Shown: piece after piece, positions 44,504 through 51,836 of the stretch | Layout: every line of letters begins with the position of its first letter | Position numbering within the stretch: the stretch's first letter is position 1 | From: JBGTLU01 sp041743935 | GTDB taxonomy: Bacteria; Bacteroidota; Bacteroidia; Sphingobacteriales; Sphingobacteriaceae | Direction: 5' to 3' | DNA length: 64,000 nt | Assembly: GCA_041743935.1 (NCBI GenBank) | Contig: JBGTLU010000004.1 | Span: 36,929-100,928 of the forward strand | Program-made: the position numbers and the translations under genes | The notes under the pieces: model-generated | The model's input: the letters and a program-made list of their open reading frames with translations, nothing else | What the model was told of the DNA's origin: nothing | Databases searched by the model: none

Positions 44504-45883
44504 ATGAAATATATTAAATCAGGCTTATTAATGATGTCATTAATGAGCCTTGTTATTATAAATAGCTGTAAAAAGGCCAATTTAATCGGTTTAGATAATA
44601 CAGATATTATTACAGGAACGGTTACGGATACTGTAACTATTTTTACTAAAACTGTACTGGATGTCCCGGTTAGGGTGGATAATAATTTTATTATTGGATC
44701 TGGCTTTAGTGCCAATGTGTTGAACACACAGCGATTAATTGGGTATTTAAATGATCCAATTTTTGGCGAAACAGAAGCTGTATTCTATTCACAAATCCGT
44801 ACAGGTACTAGTATGGTAGATTTTGGGGGTAATCCAACTTTAGATTCGGCAGTAATTATATTGCCTTACAACGGATTTTATGGTGACCTTAATTCCTCTT
44901 TCAGGCTAAATGTATATGAATTAAACGAGGCCATGGTAGATACTGCCAGATATTTTTCTGACAGAACATTTGCAAAAAAAGCGCAGATAATTGCTACTAA
45001 ACAATTCAAAGCTAGGCCAAATGATAGTGTATTAATTAATGTAGTTAGAAGAGGCAGGAAGGATACCGTGCTAAATCAAGAACCACAAATTCGTATACCT
45101 ATGAATACGGCATTTGCTTCAAGCACTTTTGTAAACGCACCTGCAGGTACTTATGCAAATCAAACAGCATTGAATGAGTATTTTAAAGGATTGGTTTTTG
45201 AAATAGATAAAAATCAAACCACAGGAGCCGGTGGAATTATTGCCGTAAATGCAGTAAATTTCAATAATGCCAGAATAACTTTTTATTACAGAACTGTAAC
45301 AGACGGAGCATTAGATACCATTAATAACTCTTTTTTTATAGATAGGGTAACCGCACAATCTAGCAAATTTACAAGCAACTTTGCCGGAACTCCAGTAGGA
45401 ACTGCTTTAGCAAACACAAGTGTAAACCAATCAGTTGGATATATTAAACCATTGAATGGGGTTAAAACAAAAATCACGTTCCCATTTCTGCAAAACCTAA
45501 AAAATCAAGGGAATATAGCAATAAACAAAGCAGAATTATTAATCAAAATACAGCCAGGATCAGATAGCCAACCCTATACAGTAGCACCATTTATTTATAT
45601 GAATAGAGGGTTCATGCCAAGTGGAAATGCTATTGAAGTACCCGATGGAGATATTTTTGATTTAAGATTTAGGAATGATTTCGACGGAAGATACGATCCG
45701 CTTGAAAAGGTATATCGTTTAAATGTAACCAGATTAATACAAGATTTATTGACGGGCAAAATAACGGATGAAAACTTATTTTTAACTTTACAGAACACTG
45801 CAACATCTGCCGAACGTTTAGTCATAAATGGCGGTAATGCCGGCGTAAATAGCATAAAACTTAGAATTACATATACTCAATAA
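44504..45883 (+). CDS. DUF4270 domain-containing lipoprotein
   Basis: This 459-residue protein has a lipoprotein signal (LLMMSLMSLVIINSC) and the DUF4270 layout: FSANVLNTQRLIGYLNDPIFGETEAVFYSQIR near 68-99, a long beta-rich body and NVTRLIQDLLTGKITDENLFLTLQ near the end. DUF4270 proteins are outer-surface lipoproteins of Bacteroidota with no assigned biochemical function. The gene sits 12 bp after the glycogen synthase-like gene and 11 bp before glmS, a conserved order that suggests co-transcription. Confidence 0.9.
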   Translation: MKYIKSGLLMMSLMSLVIINSCKKANLIGLDNTDIITGTVTDTVTIFTKTVLDVPVRVDNNFIIGSGFSANVLNTQRLIGYLNDPIFGETEAVFYSQIRTGTSMVDFGGNPTLDSAVIILPYNGFYGDLNSSFRLNVYELNEAMVDTARYFSDRTFAKKAQIIATKQFKARPNDSVLINVVRRGRKDTVLNQEPQIRIPMNTAFASSTFVNAPAGTYANQTALNEYFKGLVFEIDKNQTTGAGGIIAVNAVNFNNARITFYYRTVTDGALDTINNSFFIDRVTAQSSKFTSNFAGTPVGTALANTSVNQSVGYIKPLNGVKTKITFPFLQNLKNQGNIAINKAELLIKIQPGSDSQPYTVAPFIYMNRGFMPSGNAIEVPDGDIFDLRFRNDFDGRYDPLEKVYRLNVTRLIQDLLTGKITDENLFLTLQNTATSAERLVINGGNAGVNSIKLRITYTQ

Positions 45884-45894
45884 TACGATAATTT

Positions 45895-47730
45895 ATGTGC
45901 GGAATTGTTGCATATATTGGATATCGCGAGGCATATCCAATAATTATAAAAGGGTTGCGTAGATTAGAATATCGCGGCTACGACAGTGCAGGTGTTGCAC
46001 TTCTAAATGGCTCGTTAAAAATTTATAAGAAAGCCGGAAAAGTGGCCGACTTAGATAGTTTTGCCTCAGTAAATGACATTTCAGCCACCATTGGAATGGG
46101 TCACACTCGTTGGGCAACACACGGTCCTCCAAATGATATAAATGCGCATCCACACACATCAACAGGCAAAAAAATTGCTATCATACATAATGGGATTATC
46201 GAAAATTATGCTTCACTAAAATCTGAACTACAATCTCGTGGTCATGTTTTTGAAAGTGATACCGATACGGAAGTTTTGGTTCATTTAATTGAAGACGTAC
46301 AAGAGAAAACAAACACTACCTTAGAAGAAGCAGTTAGAATTGCACTTAAAGAAGTAGTGGGAGCATATGCTATTGTTGTCTTATCTAGAGATAATAAAAA
46401 TGAATTAGTAGCTGCCAGAAAAGGCAGTCCGATGGTAATAGGAGTTGGCGAAGGGGAATATTTTATTGCATCTGATGCTACTCCAATTGTAGAGTATACT
46501 AATAAAGTTATTTACATTGAAGATAACCACGTTGTACATGTTACTAGAGATGGATATACCATCAAAAACTTAGATAATGTACCGCAAACAGCCTACATAC
46601 AAGAGCTAGAATTAAAATTAGAAGCTATTGAAAAAGGCGGTTTTGAGCATTTTATGCTTAAAGAAATTTACGAACAATCTCGTTCTATTTACGATAGCAT
46701 GCGTGGCAGAATTCAATCTGCAAATGGACTAATTTCTTTAAGTGGATTGAACGAATATGAGGAGAAATTTAAAAATGCCGACCGAATTTTAATTGTAGCA
46801 TGTGGTACAAGTTGGCATGCAGGTTTAGTTGCTGAATATTTGATTGAAGAATTTGCCCGCGTACCAGTTGAAGTAGAATACGCATCAGAGTTTAGATATC
46901 GTAATCCGGTTATAACCGAAAACGATATCGTTATAGCTATATCTCAGTCTGGAGAAACAGCAGATAGTTTAGCTGCTATTGAGCTGGCGAAGGAAAAAGG
47001 GGCAACCATATTTGGCATTTGCAACGTAGTCGGGTCATCTATACCTAGAGCATCACATGCTGGTGCGTATACCCATGCCGGGCCAGAAATTGGGGTAGCA
47101 TCTACTAAGGCATTTACAGCACAAGTTACCTTATTAACTTTATTAGCTCTTTCGTTAGCGGAGAAAAAAGGAAAACTTACTAAATCCAGATTAATACAAT
47201 TATTAACTGAATTAGAAAACATACCCACAAAAGTTGAAACCGCATTAAAAACGAATGACGATGTGAAACTAATTGCAGCTAAATTTAAAGATGCAACAAA
47301 CTTTTTATATTTAGGTAGAGGGTACAATTTCCCAGTAGCTCTGGAAGGCGCATTAAAGCTAAAGGAGATTTCATACATTCATGCGGAGGGATATCCAGCA
47401 GCTGAAATGAAACACGGCCCAATTGCTCTTATTGATGATCAAATGCCAATTGTTGTAATTGCTACAAAAGATAGTATCTATGAGAAAGTGGTAAGTAACA
47501 TTCAGGAAGTTAAGGCTCGTAAAGGTGTAGTTATTGCAATTGTTACTGAGGGAGATACACAAGTAAAAGCTATGGCAGATTATGCTATAGAAATTCCAGA
47601 TACCGAAGAAGCTTTTGTTCCATTATTAAGCACCATTCCATTACAATTACTTTCTTATCATATAGCTGTAATGCGTGGCTGTAACGTAGATCAACCAAGA
47701 AATTTAGCAAAATCGGTTACAGTAGAATAA
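45895..47730 (+). CDS. glmS: Glutamine-fructose-6-phosphate aminotransferase (isomerizing)
   Basis: This 611-residue enzyme makes glucosamine-6-phosphate, the entry to peptidoglycan and LPS amino sugars. The N-terminal class II glutamine amidotransferase domain begins MCGIVAYIG with nucleophile Cys2 and contains GHTRWATHGPP. Two SIS isomerase domains follow (ACGTSWHAGL near 302, SQSGETADSLAAIELAKEKG near 350, GRGYNFPVALEGALKLKEISYIHAEGYPAAEMKHGP near 465). The C-terminus QPRNLAKSVTVE is typical. Complete. A strong terminator follows. Confidence 0.97.
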   Translation: MCGIVAYIGYREAYPIIIKGLRRLEYRGYDSAGVALLNGSLKIYKKAGKVADLDSFASVNDISATIGMGHTRWATHGPPNDINAHPHTSTGKKIAIIHNGIIENYASLKSELQSRGHVFESDTDTEVLVHLIEDVQEKTNTTLEEAVRIALKEVVGAYAIVVLSRDNKNELVAARKGSPMVIGVGEGEYFIASDATPIVEYTNKVIYIEDNHVVHVTRDGYTIKNLDNVPQTAYIQELELKLEAIEKGGFEHFMLKEIYEQSRSIYDSMRGRIQSANGLISLSGLNEYEEKFKNADRILIVACGTSWHAGLVAEYLIEEFARVPVEVEYASEFRYRNPVITENDIVIAISQSGETADSLAAIELAKEKGATIFGICNVVGSSIPRASHAGAYTHAGPEIGVASTKAFTAQVTLLTLLALSLAEKKGKLTKSRLIQLLTELENIPTKVETALKTNDDVKLIAAKFKDATNFLYLGRGYNFPVALEGALKLKEISYIHAEGYPAAEMKHGPIALIDDQMPIVVIATKDSIYEKVVSNIQEVKARKGVVIAIVTEGDTQVKAMADYAIEIPDTEEAFVPLLSTIPLQLLSYHIAVMRGCNVDQPRNLAKSVTVE

Positions 47731-47758
47731 TAGAATTTTTAGTTACTAAAATAAAAAA

Positions 47759-47784
47759 GCCCTCTGATTTTAAAATCAGAGGGC
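47759..47784. terminator. Bidirectional terminator between glmS and the M43 protease
   Basis: A perfect 26-bp palindrome (GCCCTCTGATTTT mirrored by AAAATCAGAGGGC) is flanked by A6 and T6 and serves both convergent genes. Confidence 0.93.
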
Positions 47785-47813
47785 TTTTTTATTGATACTA
47801 AACTTTACACTTA

Positions 47814-49205
47814 CTAATTTTTGATGAATTTGGTAGTTGAACTTTGTAACGGACTATTAAAACGAACCGTGTAAAGTCCGGTGGCAAAATCATTTAGACC
47901 GATATCAAGACTGTTTGTACCTCTATTAAAATCTTTCAATTGAGAATATATCATTTTACCGTTTCTATCCAACACTTCAATTTTGCCTGTTTGAATAAAC
48001 TTTGATTCAAATTCAAGCGTAACTGGACCTGTAGATGGATTCGGATAAATTTTAAATGCGTCCTCTACTTTATTTGTTGAAGTAAATACGGAAGTAGAGA
48101 TATCAGGTAATGCATCAGACGATGGTAATTCTTTTCTTCTGGGGCTTAATAGCATTACGATGTGCATTCTCAGTTTTTGGCCTTCTGTGAACATAGTTTG
48201 GCAATAACCATCCGTATAATCCATGTAGTTTTGTACGTTATTTAAGCCACCACATGTGGTTCTACCTAATTGACACCCTGAACTTGAGCCATCTAAGTTT
48301 GGAGTATCTTCCACAAAATCATCCACAGCACAGCCGCCATCTCCCCAAGCATGACGTAAACCCAGCCAATGCCCAACTTCATGGGTTAGTGTTCTACTTT
48401 TATTATCCCAATAGTCTGCACTTCCCTCTGTACCAACAACGATTGGGTTCATTACCACCCCATCAGTATTTGCAGATTGCACGCCATTAGGCATGCCTTG
48501 TAAGCCAGAGCCTTCAGGAAACTGCGCATAACCTAATAAGGCAGCAGCCGGGGTTGATTCCGCAAATCTTACAGTCCACACATTAAAATATCTTTTTGGA
48601 TCCCAAATGGTTTCAGGTTTTATCAATAATTCAATTTCTTGATTAACAACCAAACCCGTATGCACTAACCCTGGCCACATCACTCTATTATATCCGGGTT
48701 GTGCTAGCACATTGCCATCAGGATCTTTTACTGCCAATTCAAATTTGATTTGAATGTTGGCAGCTCTATCCTTAAACTGCGGAATGGTTGCAGAGGTATC
48801 GGCATTAAGCTTCTGAAAATCATTATTAAGTACTTCTATTTGCTTTAAAATTCTTTCATACGGAATATCATCTTCCGGTAATAATAACTCTGTAACCGGC
48901 TCGGTAGGCGCAGGATTAGGAATACCATCGTGAATGATATGAAACACAACAGGTATCCTGAAAATAATGGGCTCATTAGTTGCGTTTGCTTTCGGATAAT
49001 TAGCCATGACTTCTTGAACATAAGCCTTGTTGGCATCCATCCAAGCTTCAAATTGACCGATGGTTGCAATTTCATTGTATCTTGCTCTTCGCCATTCTTC
49101 CATTTCTGTGGTTACACATGGAATCATTTTAGGTTTTGTAAGTAATTGACTGAAAGCAGTGCTAACAAATAATGCAATGAGGAGGGTGAGTAATGATTTT
49201 TTCAT
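47814..49205 (-). CDS. Secreted M43 (pappalysin-like) metalloprotease with T9SS sorting domain
   Basis: This 463-residue protein has a signal peptide ending STAFSQ and a propeptide-like region. The M43 zinc site is HEVGHWLGLRHAWGDGGC near 278-295 (HExxHxxGxxH), and the Met-turn region is NYMDYTDGYC near 330. The C-terminal type A sorting domain (about 385-463) has YPNPSTGPVTLEF, IEVLDRNGKMIYS and the closing ATGLYTVRF. It is probably secreted by the type IX system and digests extracellular protein. Its minus-strand 5' end faces the disrupted 49.2-51 kb region. Confidence 0.93.
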   Translation of the reverse strand: MKKSLLTLLIALFVSTAFSQLLTKPKMIPCVTTEMEEWRRARYNEIATIGQFEAWMDANKAYVQEVMANYPKANATNEPIIFRIPVVFHIIHDGIPNPAPTEPVTELLLPEDDIPYERILKQIEVLNNDFQKLNADTSATIPQFKDRAANIQIKFELAVKDPDGNVLAQPGYNRVMWPGLVHTGLVVNQEIELLIKPETIWDPKRYFNVWTVRFAESTPAAALLGYAQFPEGSGLQGMPNGVQSANTDGVVMNPIVVGTEGSADYWDNKSRTLTHEVGHWLGLRHAWGDGGCAVDDFVEDTPNLDGSSSGCQLGRTTCGGLNNVQNYMDYTDGYCQTMFTEGQKLRMHIVMLLSPRRKELPSSDALPDISTSVFTSTNKVEDAFKIYPNPSTGPVTLEFESKFIQTGKIEVLDRNGKMIYSQLKDFNRGTNSLDIGLNDFATGLYTVRFNSPLQSSTTKFIKN

Positions 49206-49257
49206 TTCGAGAGAGTTTAAATTATTCTGAAATCAAAGTTAAAATATTATTTACAAA

Positions 49258-49285
49258 AAAAGCAAGACTATAACGCCTTGCTTTT
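49258..49285 (-). terminator. Terminator retained after the sod remnant
   Basis: A 9-bp stem (AAAAGCAAG/CTTGCTTTT) with a 10-nt loop is followed by a T7 run on the minus strand, 22 bp after the stop of the sod fragment. It shows that the fragment's 3' flank is still original. Confidence 0.75.
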
Positions 49286-49307
49286 CAATTTATTAAAATT
49301 CGAAACT

Positions 49308-49448
49308 TTATTTGGTAGCTTTGTATCTTTCTGCTACGGCATACCAATTTATAACGTTGAAGAAAGCTGTCATATAATCGGGTCTACGGTTTTGATATTT
49401 TAAATAATAAGCATGTTCCCAAACGTCCATTCCTTAAATTGGTGTACC
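49308..49448 (-). pseudogene. Truncated Fe/Mn superoxide dismutase, 3' end only
   Basis: On the minus strand the frame ending at 49308-49310 (TAA) encodes the unmistakable C-terminus of a Fe/Mn superoxide dismutase. It reads GMDVWEHAYYLKYQNRR, then FFNVINWYAVAERY, including metal-binding Asp and His of DVWEH. Upstream in the same frame stands GTPI followed by a TAA where a Leu codon (as in GTPILGMDVWEH) is expected, then homology stops exactly where a 50-bp repeat begins. About 150 N-terminal residues are missing. The fragment cannot make an enzyme. It is either a decayed copy left by rearrangement or an assembly join. Confidence 0.9.
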
Positions 49449-49495
49449 CCTTCCTAGCGCGGATGTTGTGCGTAAGCAAGAGTCAAGGTCATCCG
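49446..49495 (+). repeat. 50-bp direct repeat, copy R1
   Basis: The sequence from ACCCCTTCCTAGCGCGGATG to GTCAAGGTCATCCG is identical over 50 bp to 50576-50625. Within it CGGATG can pair with CATCCG, forming a hairpin. On one side it abuts the broken sod gene, on the other the 5'-truncated hydrolase-like gene. Confidence 0.95.
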
Positions 49496-49737
49496 CTTAT
49501 GGTAGTATAGCTGTAATAGATTATGGGGGAGGTAAAGGACATGTTGGATTTGTTGCAGGTTTTAATAATGCTGGCAGAATTATATTACTTGGAGGTAATC
49601 AAAGTGACATGGTAAAACTTTCTGCTTTTTCAGTTACGAGTATTTCGAAGTTCATTTACCCATCTGGATATGTACCATCATATACTTTAAAAATACTTAA
49701 TATTGAAGGCGAATCTTCTTTCCGATCAACTAGATAA
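49468..49737 (+). pseudogene. 5'-truncated TIGR02594-like (NlpC/P60-related) hydrolase fragment
   Basis: The 89-codon frame opens at a GTG inside repeat R1, so its first nine codons are repeat-derived. From 49496 the sequence reads YGSIAVIDYGGGKGHVGFVAG, then IILLGGNQ, which matches the C-terminal half of TIGR02594-type cell-wall hydrolases, including the His of GHVGFV. The N-terminal half with the catalytic Cys is missing. The product is presumably inactive. It is followed 12 bp later by a lipoprotein gene in the same direction, which could be its former partner or immunity gene. Confidence 0.65.
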
Positions 49738-49749
49738 ATAAAAAAGAAT

Positions 49750-50259
49750 ATGCGATATCTATTAATTTTAACTTTACTCACTTTACTTGGTTGTGGTAAC
49801 CAAAATAAAGAAAAAATTCAAAGATCAGAAAATGACTCTGATTTAGTCGTATTAGAAAGTGGTCTTCCTACAGATATGCTATATAAACCTGAAAACGATT
49901 CAGTCATGGTTTTTACATTTGAAAACGACACATTATTTCAACAAGTTGAAGTAAAATTCATAACAAAAAATGAATTTAGTTTTTTACTAACTTCAAAGAA
50001 TAAGCAAAAAGGTAAATATTCTCAAGTAAATGGGATAGCAAAAAGTAAAAATGATGTAGACCCCGAAATTGATGAAGATGAGGAAGGAAATGCTTATCCC
50101 GCACAACAATATATTTTTGAAAAGAACTGCTGGTTATCCTTTAGAGTTGATATGCAACTAAAGGACAAGCTTCGAGTTATTGAATCAAATTGTGAAAATC
50201 ATCACGATAGCGGTTGTCCATTTGGTTCTGTGGGTATATTAAGAAAAAAGGATAATTAA
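49750..50259 (+). CDS. Hypothetical lipoprotein next to the hydrolase fragment
   Basis: This 169-residue protein has a clear lipoprotein signal (MRYLLILTLLTLLGC). The mature region is acidic (DVDPEIDEDEEGNAYPAQQ) with three Cys in the C-terminal third (KNCWLSF, SNCENHHDSGC) and no recognised family. It appears intact. Placement directly after a peptidoglycan-hydrolase-like fragment would fit a periplasmic immunity lipoprotein for a cell-wall-degrading effector, but this is only inference from position. Confidence 0.7.
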   Translation: MRYLLILTLLTLLGCGNQNKEKIQRSENDSDLVVLESGLPTDMLYKPENDSVMVFTFENDTLFQQVEVKFITKNEFSFLLTSKNKQKGKYSQVNGIAKSKNDVDPEIDEDEEGNAYPAQQYIFEKNCWLSFRVDMQLKDKLRVIESNCENHHDSGCPFGSVGILRKKDN

Positions 50260-50465
50260 TAGATAAGTAGCCTTTGTCTCGTCCCCTAGCTGGCGCACGC
50301 GTGTCCCTTGCTGGCCCTCTCTCGCGCAAGCATTAGCGCAGCGGCGCTTGTGTGTTTAAAGTATTTGCTGAAATTTTAGGAAGTATATATTTCTATGGCG
50401 CAAGCTAGAGCTAACGATTTAATCAAATTAAAAATCCTATCTGTCATTCGACAATACAAATGTCG

Positions 50466-50577
50466 AACAGTTGTATTATTTGTCTTGTAATGCAAATACA
50501 CGGCGAAGCAAATCAGTTGTTCGGGCTGCAAAATTGGTTCTAATTTCTTTTTCCTCTACGGCAATCATCTTAAAAAC
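50466..50577 (-). pseudogene. Duplicated 3' fragment of the DUF4197 gene
   Basis: This 112-bp stretch matches 50936-51047 at an exact 470-bp offset with two substitutions (50472, 50491); a third difference lies at 50578. The copy contains the last 34 or so codons and the stop (50476-50478) of the DUF4197 gene, with no change in the encoded residues over that part. It ends where repeat R2 begins, so it lacks a start and cannot be expressed as a gene. Confidence 0.92.
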
Positions 50578-50625
50578 CCCTTCCTAGCGCGGATGTTGTG
50601 CGTAAGCAAGAGTCAAGGTCATCCG
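50576..50625 (+). repeat. 50-bp direct repeat, copy R2
   Basis: It is identical to R1 at 49446-49495, in the same orientation, 1130 bp apart. Here the hairpin extends further because TGC follows CATCCG and pairs with GCG/GC on the left side. It abuts the DUF4197 3' fragment. Confidence 0.95.
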
Positions 50626-50703
50626 TGCTTTCTGGTAGCATTTTAAATTAATCAATCCAATTATCGGATTTTGATTCCAATTGTATATTGTAAGTTAACC
50701 CAG

Positions 50704-50753
50704 CCTAGCGCGTATGTTGTGCGCAAGAAAGGCAAAGGTCATCCGTGCCTTTC
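50704..50753 (+). repeat. Degenerate copy of the 50-bp repeat, R3
   Basis: It shares CCTAGCGCG, ATGTTGTGCG, CAAG and AAGGTCATCCGTG with R1/R2 but with substitutions and a small indel. It carries its own perfect 7-bp inverted repeat GAAAGGC/GCCTTTC around AAAGGTCATCCGT. Confidence 0.8.
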
Positions 50754-50773
50754 ACATCCTTGCATATTTTTTT

Positions 50774-50864
50774 ACGTCATGGCGAGGAGCGAAGTAACGA
50801 AGTCATCCCCTTAAATAGTTAAAGATTGCCACACCACGCTTACTGTGAGGCTCGCAATGACGGT
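50774..50864. repeat. Interspersed palindromic repeat, second copy
   Basis: The ends ACGTCATGGCGAG (50774-50786) and CTCGCAATGACGGT (50851-50864) are inverted and nearly perfect. Between them are gaagtaacgaagtcatcccc and an attgccacaccacgc tract. The end sequences and size match the element at 311-391, though this copy has longer ends. Confidence 0.75.
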
Positions 50865-50945
50865 ATTAAAATTTAATCAGCCCATCCTCCGCTCGCGCAA
50901 GCATTAGCGTATCGGTGCTAGCGCCAATTATGCCAAACAGTAGTA

Positions 50946-51644
50946 TTATTTGTCTTGTAACGCAAATACACGGCGAAGCAAATCAGTTGTTCGGGCTGCA
51001 AAATTGGTTCTAATTTCTTTTTCCTCTACGGCAATCATCTTAAAAACTCCTTTTAGTGCTTCCTGTGTTACATAATCAGCCAAATCGGGATTTACTTTTG
51101 TGGTAAAAGGAATGGCGTTATACTGAGTTATAATATCATTCCATATTCGAGTAGCGCCTACTTTATCCAGTGAATTGCCAATAACGGGATTAAACTTCCC
51201 ATAAAGATCGTTCGTGGTTTTGTTGGAAAGGTACATAGTTGCTGAGTTGTCAGCACCAAGAAGAATATTGCGGGCATCATCAAAAGTAATTTGTAGCACG
51301 GCATTCACGAAAATAGGAGTTGCTTCTTTTACTGCATCTTCGGCTGCACGGTTTAAAACTCGTAAACCTTCATCTGCCAGATTTCCAAGTCCAATATCCC
51401 GAAGGGTTTTGTCCACTTTTTGCAATTCCTGTGGCAATAAAATTTTCACCAATTCATTTCGGTAAAAACCATCGGTTTGGGTTAGTTTAGTAACCTGTTT
51501 ATCAATACCTTTATCTAGTGCTTGTCGCAACCCGGATGCAATTTCTGCATTAGTAATTCCCAATGGAAGACTACCCACTACTTTTTGTAATTCCGCACAA
51601 GCTGTAAGCTGAAATAATAGTATAATTAGTAAGAATTTTTTCAT
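50946..51644 (-). CDS. DUF4197 domain-containing lipoprotein
   Basis: This protein of about 232 residues has the signal MKKFLLIILLFQLTAC (lipobox LTAC). The DUF4197 body is helical: GITNAEIASGLRQALDKGIDKQVTKLTQTDGF, VKILLPQELQKVDKTLRDIGLGNLADEGLRVLNRAAEDAV, and the C-terminal DYVTQEALKGVFKMIAVEEKEIRTN. The function of the family is unknown. The frame is open 34 codons further upstream but the signal fixes the start at 51644. Its 3' end is duplicated 470 bp downstream. Confidence 0.92.
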   Translation of the reverse strand: MKKFLLIILLFQLTACAELQKVVGSLPLGITNAEIASGLRQALDKGIDKQVTKLTQTDGFYRNELVKILLPQELQKVDKTLRDIGLGNLADEGLRVLNRAAEDAVKEATPIFVNAVLQITFDDARNILLGADNSATMYLSNKTTNDLYGKFNPVIGNSLDKVGATRIWNDIITQYNAIPFTTKVNPDLADYVTQEALKGVFKMIAVEEKEIRTNFAARTTDLLRRVFALQDK

Positions 51645-51823
51645 TGTAAATGTGATTTTAAAAAGGTAATGTACGTCTTTACTTTGACATAAAAAGTTAA
51701 AAATATTGCAAATTTTCGTATGGTACGAGTTTAAATTTAGTGCCAATGGCCAAATACCAATAACAATCTAACCCCAACTCATCGCTCAGAATCTAACACC
51801 TTCATCCCACTAGCTTAATTTAT

Positions 51824-51831
51824 TACCTTTG
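51824..51831 (+). promoter_or_regulatory. -7 box five bases before the engB start
   Basis: TACCTTTG matches TAnnTTTG and ends five bases before the ATG at 51837, so the transcript would begin at or next to the start codon (leaderless). No clear -33 TTG is seen. Confidence 0.45.
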
Positions 51832-51836
51832 GCGAT

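Larger units (their letters stand above)
50260..50945. other. 686-bp gene-free repeat mosaic
   Basis: No intact gene is visible. In order it holds a GC-rich tract with CCTAGCTGGCGCACGCGTG (50285-50303) and the 18-bp word ctcgcgcaagcattagcg at 50321-50338. Then come a duplicated DUF4197 3' end (50466-50577), repeat R2 (50576-50625), degenerate repeat R3 (50704-50753), a CGTCAT-type palindromic element (50774-50864) and the 18-bp word again at 50892-50909. Base composition is visibly richer in G+C than the flanks. It has the look of an accumulation site for short interspersed repeats. Confidence 0.8.

Noticed and set aside
44504..45883. DUF4270 protein as a T9SS cargo
   Set aside because: It has a lipoprotein signal and lacks the type A C-terminal domain motifs.
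49446..50625. Integron-type gene cassette with attC sites
   Set aside because: The 50-bp repeats have hairpin potential but lack the GTTRRRY/RYYYAAC core sites, and no integrase gene is in the window.
49446..50864. Insertion sequence or transposon
   Set aside because: No transposase or recombinase reading frame and no target-site duplication could be identified; the repeats are direct, not inverted.
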